A stretch of DNA of 10,203 bases from Deltaproteobacteria bacterium UBA2385 (lineage in GTDB: Bacteria; Myxococcota_A; UBA796; UBA2385), in assembly GCA_002343455.1 (NCBI GenBank), contig DDSR01000061.1, positions 1 to 10,203 of the forward strand. Direction: 5' to 3'. How positions within the stretch are numbered: position 1 is the first letter of the stretch; each line of letters starts with the position of its first letter. Position numbers and translations under genes: made by a program. Shown piece after piece: positions 6,915 to 10,203 of this stretch. Under the pieces are notes generated by a model, which ran no database searches, was not told where the DNA came from, and saw nothing but the letters and a program-made list of their open reading frames with translations.

Positions 6915-7840
6915 GAGCCGCCCGAAGAGCCAAACGCAGCGCGCCGGAGGCGGTCGTTGACGGCAAGACCGAGGCCCTCTTCGGGGGCGAGGCCGGCCAC
7001 CAGCAGGTCGACGCCCTCCGCGTCCAAGCGGCGCAGCTCGGCGTAGAGGGCGCTGGCATAGGATTCCGGGTCTAGCGGTGCTAGCACCGCGACGCGAAGG
7101 CCTAGCGCCGCTAGTCTCGCCGCCTCCGCCTGCGGATCGGCCGAGAGCCTCAGCGCGGTGCGAGGCGCATAGTGCCCGGCCAGGGTCCCGGGGGCGCGGG
7201 TCGTCGAGCTGGGGGCCAGCGGCCCGACGCGGGCCTCGATCTGAGCCGCGGTGATGCTGCCCGGTCGGAGGATCGCGGGTCGTCCCCCGCTGAGGTCGAC
7301 GATCGTGCTCTCGATCCCTACCCGGCAAGGCCCCCCTTCCAGGATCAGGACCTGCTCTCCGAGCTCCTCACGGACATGCTCGGGCAGGGTCGGGCTGATC
7401 CGGCCGAAGCGGTTGGCCGAGGGGGCCGCCAGGGCCGAGCCGAAGGCGCGCAGCAGCTCCTGGGCGACCGGGTGATCGGGGACCCGCAGCCCGACGGTGG
7501 GCAAGCCGCCGGTCAGCTCGTCAGGGAGGCCGGGGGCGCGGGGCAGCACCAGGGTCAGGGGTCCTGGCCAGAAGGCTTCGCCGAGCTCGATGGCCCGCGG
7601 GTCCAGCGCCGCCCAGGGAGCGAGCAGCTCCTGCAGATCGGCCTGCCAGGCGAGGTGGGCGATCAGCGGGTGGTCGACCGGCCGCCCCTTCAGCGCGAAG
7701 ACCTGCCGCAGGGCCAGGGGGTTGAGCGCGTCGGCCCCCAGGCCGTAGACGGTCTCGGTGGGGAAGGCGACCAGCCCGCCGGCCCGCAAGCGCTGGACGG
7801 CCTCCTCGATCGGCTCGGTGGGGGCGGGGTCAGGGCGCAT
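6905..7840 (-). CDS. tsaC: Threonylcarbamoyl-AMP synthase, long Sua5 form (TsaC/YrdC + Sua5 domain)
   Basis: 311 residues. The enzyme makes threonylcarbamoyl-AMP from threonine, bicarbonate and ATP, the first step of t6A37 formation in tRNAs that read ANN codons; it acts in the cytosol. The YrdC domain (about 8-198) shows GGLVAFPTETVYGLGADA (21-38), KGRP (51-54) with nearby HPLIAH, FWPGPLTLVL (90-99), VGLRVPDHP (116-124), PSANRFGRISPT (140-151), IESTIVDLS (177-185) and RPGSIT (192-197). The C-terminal Sua5 domain (about 215-305) has APGTLAGHYAPRT and ends with GLGLAVNDRLRRAA, so this is the long Sua5 type, not the short TsaC. Its ATG overlaps the TGA of the methyltransferase gene by one base (TGATG) and it has no Shine-Dalgarno of its own, so its expression probably depends on the methyltransferase transcript. 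A run of rare CTA leucine codons lies at residues 243-256. Confidence 0.93.
   Translation of the reverse strand: MRPDPAPTEPIEEAVQRLRAGGLVAFPTETVYGLGADALNPLALRQVFALKGRPVDHPLIAHLAWQADLQELLAPWAALDPRAIELGEAFWPGPLTLVLPRAPGLPDELTGGLPTVGLRVPDHPVAQELLRAFGSALAAPSANRFGRISPTLPEHVREELGEQVLILEGGPCRVGIESTIVDLSGGRPAILRPGSITAAQIEARVGPLAPSSTTRAPGTLAGHYAPRTALRLSADPQAEAARLAALGLRVAVLAPLDPESYASALYAELRRLDAEGVDLLVAGLAPEEGLGLAVNDRLRRAAFGSSGGSQI
7075..7090. repeat. 16-bp perfect palindrome with clustered CTAG sites inside Sua5
   Basis: GCGGTGCTAGCACCGC is its own reverse complement. CTAG, a tetranucleotide usually scarce in bacterial DNA, occurs four times within 43 nt (7072, 7081, 7102, 7111). All four fall on CTA Leu codons of the minus-strand gene. 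Confidence 0.6.
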
Positions 7841-8928
7841 CAGGAGATGGGCAGCTCGGGTGCAGAGGGCGGGGGCAACGGCCCGTGGCGCACCAGCGCG
7901 CCGGGGTCGTCGAGCTCTACCTCGATCGGCACCATCAACCGAAGCGCGCGCTCCTGGCCGGTGATCACCGGGACATCGTGCGGGGCGTTGTGGTGGGCCA
8001 GGGTCTTGCCGGCCCGGAGGCGATCGGAGACGAAGCGGCGGTGGGCCTCCAAGCGGGCCTGCTGGCGCTCCCGGCCCAGGGCGGGAGCCTGGGCGAGGCG
8101 GGATCGGGCGATCCGCACCCGCTCGGCCGACCACTCCACGCTGAGGCTGCTGCGGCCGGCCATCGCCGCCGCGAGCGCGGTCGTGCCCAGCCCGCCGAAG
8201 GGGTCGATCACCCGGTCCTCGTAGAGGGAGTACATGGCGATCAGGCGCGCGGCCAGCTCGATCGGGAAGGAGCCGCTGCGCTCCTGGCCGGGCAGCCCCC
8301 CCTCCTGCCGGGTGCCGCGGAGGTCGGACCAGACATCGCTGAACCAGAGGTTGCGCTCCTCCCAGAAGAAGGCGCTCTGGCGCCGGCGCTGGGCCTGGGC
8401 CGGGCTGAAGCGCCGCGGGCCGCCCTTGCGCAGGATCAGCACGTACTCGTGCTCGTAGGTGACGTAGGCGCCGGCGGGCAGCATCCCCGAGCCCATGAAC
8501 TTGTTGGGGGCGTTGGTCGGCTTGCGCCAGAGGATGTCCGGGAGGACCGTGAAGCCGATCTGCTGGCAGGCCGTCAGGATGCGGGCGTGGTTGGGCCACA
8601 GGGAGAACTGCTCGCCCAGGCTTCGAGCCGCGTCGCCGATGTTGATGCAGCAGAAGCCGCCAGGGACCAGGGCCCGAAAGCAGGCCCTCCAGACCCGGTC
8701 CAGCTCGAGGTGCATCGCCTCGAAGGCGGCGGCGCCTTCGCCGCGCTCCAGGGCCTGGGCCGCGGCCGGAGACATCGCGCCGAAGTCCGCGTCCCACATC
8801 CCGACCAGCGGGTAGGGCGGAGAGGTCAGGACCAGCTCGGCGGCGTCCGCCTCGTCGAGCTCGCGGGCGTCGGCCTGCCGCAGGCGGTGTGCCGTCTGGA
8901 AGTGCGTGCCAGGCGTGTCCTCCGTCAT
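7840..8928 (-). CDS. Site-specific DNA methyltransferase, beta-type motif order (N4-cytosine or N6-adenine)
   Basis: 362 residues. The catalytic motif IV TSPPYP is at 35-40, followed by LVGMWDADF. The AdoMet-binding motif I DPFGGLGTT is at 242-250, preceded by the typical FPIELAARLI and followed by a strand ending in VEW (264-266). Motif IV before motif I is the beta-class order of the N6_N4_Mtase family; the S-P-P-Y form suits N4-cytosine enzymes but does not exclude N6-adenine. The middle (about 130-220) is the likely target-recognition part and includes KPTNAPNKFMGSG. The C-terminal 80 residues are basic then Pro/Glu-rich and unrecognised. ATG at 8928 is the first possible start: an in-frame TAG lies at 8938-8940. 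A perfect AGGAGG abuts that ATG with no spacer, which is odd. No restriction endonuclease is adjacent, so it looks like an orphan. Its TGA overlaps the Sua5 ATG. Confidence 0.9.
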   Translation of the reverse strand: MTEDTPGTHFQTAHRLRQADARELDEADAAELVLTSPPYPLVGMWDADFGAMSPAAAQALERGEGAAAFEAMHLELDRVWRACFRALVPGGFCCINIGDAARSLGEQFSLWPNHARILTACQQIGFTVLPDILWRKPTNAPNKFMGSGMLPAGAYVTYEHEYVLILRKGGPRRFSPAQAQRRRQSAFFWEERNLWFSDVWSDLRGTRQEGGLPGQERSGSFPIELAARLIAMYSLYEDRVIDPFGGLGTTALAAAMAGRSSLSVEWSAERVRIARSRLAQAPALGRERQQARLEAHRRFVSDRLRAGKTLAHHNAPHDVPVITGQERALRLMVPIEVELDDPGALVRHGPLPPPSAPELPIS

Positions 8929-8931
8929 CCT

Positions 8932-8950
8932 CCTCGGCTATCCTGCGCCC
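8932..8950 (+). promoter_or_regulatory. Promoter-like box, copy 2, before the FGE-like lipoprotein gene
   Basis: CCTCGGCTATCCTGCGCCC differs from the box at 3062-3080 at two positions only. TATCCT (8939-8944) is the -10-like core and the box ends 17 nt before ATG 8968. It also overlaps, on the opposite strand, the AGGAGG next to the methyltransferase start, so promoter and opposing ribosome site share DNA in this 39-bp divergent gap. Confidence 0.55.
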
Positions 8951-8967
8951 TCACCCCAGGTCGAACG

Positions 8968-9900
8968 ATGCCTCCCCTCTCCTCCGCGCTGCTCGCCCTC
9001 CCCCTCCTCCTCGCCGCGTGCAGCGGCAAGGAGGACGTCCCGCTCGGCTCGGGCGGCGGCGACGGCGGGGGGGTCAGCGAGCGCTGCCCCAACGGAATGA
9101 CCGAGGTGGCCGCCGCGACCGTCGACCTGGGCGAGACCGACACCGAGCTGCTGGAGACCTACTTCGGCTCGGCCATCCCGCTCCAGCGAACCACCCTGGG
9201 CGACTACTGCATCGGCACCTTCCCCCTGCCCGGCTTCGCCGGACAGGACTGGACCACCGACGGGCTCGCGGTGCAGCAGCTCGAGCAGGTCGAGACCCTG
9301 CTCGCCGCGCACAACCGGCGCCTCTGCACCACCGCCGAGCTGCTCTACGGCGCGGCGGGACCCGAGAACTGGCGCCATCCGTACGCCGCCGAGCAGCGCG
9401 ACGACACGGCCTGCGACCCCGATGACCAGAACCCCTCCCCCCTGGGCACCTTTCCCGGCTGCGAGAGCCCCCTGGGCCTGCGCGACTTCGAGGTGCGCTC
9501 ATCCTGGTCGGTGCTCGACGAGACGACGGCCTCGGGGCTCTACGAGGCCTGGCCCTCGGGCTTCCCCGGAGGCGGCCGCTACGCCGCCTACGGCGCCACC
9601 TCGGACGCCGCGACCTACTACGCGCCGACCAATTTCAGCGTTCACTTCCACGGTGATGGCGAGGACCCCTACACCAACAACGGCCTGCGCGTCTGCGCCG
9701 ACGTCGACCGGGTCGACAGCGCCGTCGAGGCCGACTGGACCGCGAGCATCACCACCCTGCGCGAGGTCGGGACCTTCGCGGTCTGGCTGGACCCCAGCCT
9801 GGCGACAGAAGACACCGGCACGGGCGACACCGGCACGGGCGACACCGGCACGGGCGACACCGGCACGGGCGACACCGGCACGGGCGGCACCGGCGACTGA
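8968..9900 (+). CDS. Lipoprotein with degenerate FGE/sulfatase-modifying-factor-like domain and DTGTG tail
   Basis: 310 residues. MPPLSSALLALPLLLAAC has a lipobox LAA-C with Cys18 lipidated; a Gly/Asp/Ser linker follows (19-37). Residues about 38-250 read like the formylglycine-generating-enzyme (FGE-sulfatase, C-type-lectin-like) fold: YCIGTF (80-85), RRLCTTAELLYGAAGP (117-132) matching the family RLCTEAEWEKAARG pattern, HPYA, PLGTFPGCESPLGLRDF (158-174) matching PVGSFPxCxSxxGVYDM, and GLRVCADV (239-246) matching GFRCA. Six cysteines in this domain suggest disulfides. The RGGSW-type motif and the paired active-site cysteines of true FGE are not seen, so it is probably a binding or structural relative rather than an enzyme. 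Residues 282-306 are five DTGTG repeats, then GTGD at the end. Upstream is the promoter-like box; the ribosome site is weak (AGG at 8958-8960). Confidence 0.78.
   Translation: MPPLSSALLALPLLLAACSGKEDVPLGSGGGDGGGVSERCPNGMTEVAAATVDLGETDTELLETYFGSAIPLQRTTLGDYCIGTFPLPGFAGQDWTTDGLAVQQLEQVETLLAAHNRRLCTTAELLYGAAGPENWRHPYAAEQRDDTACDPDDQNPSPLGTFPGCESPLGLRDFEVRSSWSVLDETTASGLYEAWPSGFPGGGRYAAYGATSDAATYYAPTNFSVHFHGDGEDPYTNNGLRVCADVDRVDSAVEADWTASITTLREVGTFAVWLDPSLATEDTGTGDTGTGDTGTGDTGTGDTGTGGTGD
9811..9885 (+). repeat. Five perfect 15-bp tandem repeats coding DTGTG
   Basis: GACACCGGCACGGGC is repeated five times without a single mismatch, followed by a partial unit (GGCACCGGC). Perfect identity including third positions points to recent slippage expansion, unlike the drifted Asp-Xaa repeat at 9-131. 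Copy number is likely to vary between strains. Confidence 0.95.
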
Positions 9901-9943
9901 GGCGCGTTAGCCGCACCCTTCCATCCATTCATCGGAGCCCACG

Positions 9944-10203
9944 ATGACGGTCAACAAGGTCATCCTCATCGGCAACCTCGGCAAGGATCCCGAGCTGCGC
10001 ACCACCGGCGGCGGGACCTCGGTCTGCACGCTGAACATCGCCACCACCGAGCGGCGCAAGGACCGCGACGGCAACTGGTCCGACCAGACCGAGTGGCACA
10101 GCGTCGTCACCTTCGGCAAGACCGCCGAGAACGTCCACCGCTACTGCAAAAAGGGCAAGCAGATCTTCGTCGAGGGCCGCCTGCAGACCCGCAAGTGGCA
10201 GGA
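9944..10203 (+). CDS. ssb: Single-stranded DNA-binding protein, N-terminal part (3' end off the window)
   Basis: 86 complete codons are visible. ATG follows GGAG (9934-9937) with a 6-nt spacer. MTVNKVILIGNLGKDPELR is the classic bacterial SSB opening, followed by VCTLNIATTER, TEWHSVVTFGKTAE and IFVEGRLQTRKWQ, which together make most of the OB fold. SSB coats single-stranded DNA during replication, repair and recombination, usually as a tetramer. Trp45, Trp51 and Trp85 include the usual aromatic DNA-stacking positions. The C-terminal acidic tip that recruits partner proteins lies beyond the edge. The gene starts 43 nt after the FGE-like lipoprotein stop on the same strand; GCGTTAGCCGCACCC at 9904-9918 faintly resembles the box at 3062 but is too diverged to call. 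Confidence 0.97.
   Translation, partial: MTVNKVILIGNLGKDPELRTTGGGTSVCTLNIATTERRKDRDGNWSDQTEWHSVVTFGKTAENVHRYCKKGKQIFVEGRLQTRKWQ

Noticed and set aside
7840-8928. Restriction-modification system
   Set aside because: Only the methyltransferase is present; its neighbours are Sua5 and an FGE-like lipoprotein, neither a nuclease nor a specificity subunit.
7885-8967. Upstream extension of the FGE-like lipoprotein frame across the methyltransferase
   Set aside because: The frame is open antisense to the methyltransferase but the lipoprotein signal starts at ATG 8968, just after the promoter-like box.

Overview
This is a GC-rich bacterial window. Codons strongly prefer G or C at the third position, and nine protein genes are packed with short gaps and overlaps. 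No RNA gene, insertion sequence, integrase or CRISPR array is visible. Several traits suggest a Myxococcota-type ('deltaproteobacterial') chromosome: three predicted lipoproteins with low-complexity Asp/Ser/Thr/Gly or Pro/Ala segments, a multi-repeat lamin-tail-domain surface protein ending in a Gly-Cys / hydrophobic helix / Arg-cluster tail like MYXO-CTERM signals, and short-leader promoters. The lineage is inferred from style, not from a marker gene.

Layout. Positions 1-803 (minus) hold a lipoprotein that runs off the left edge inside an Asp-Ser/Asp-Thr repeat. Diverging from it, 879-3001 (plus) is a coupled pair: a SprT-like zinc metalloprotease carrying a DUF2786 segment, then, through a GTGA overlap, an exported beta-propeller protein of the strictosidine synthase/APMAP type. 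Next, 3099-5384 (plus) is a 761-residue secreted protein with four lamin-tail domains. A 148-bp convergent gap (5385-5532) holds three hairpins and DnaA-box-like sequences. It is followed on the minus strand by a small c-type cytochrome lipoprotein (5533-5925). A divergent gap with a 10-bp-arm inverted repeat separates this from an APH-fold small-molecule kinase (6078-6914, plus).

The kinase converges, with a 10-bp tail overlap, on a minus-strand two-gene operon: a DNA methyltransferase (7840-8928) joined by a TGATG stop/start overlap to Sua5/TsaC threonylcarbamoyl-AMP synthase (6905-7840). Diverging from the methyltransferase is a lipoprotein with a degenerate formylglycine-generating-enzyme-like domain and a perfect DTGTG x5 tail (8968-9900). 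Last comes the start of ssb (9944 to the right edge).

How the genes relate. Housekeeping genes (Sua5, SSB) are mixed with cell-envelope genes that look lineage-specific. The clearest co-expressed units are protease + propeller and methyltransferase + Sua5. The lamin-tail gene and the FGE-like lipoprotein gene share a nearly identical 19-nt box just before their start codons, most likely the same type of promoter. I did not find a convincing new defence or mobile system. The most unusual points are the orphan methyltransferase fused translationally to Sua5, the cluster of rare CTA leucine codons inside Sua5, the DnaA-box-like convergent gap, and the protease-DUF2786/propeller pair.
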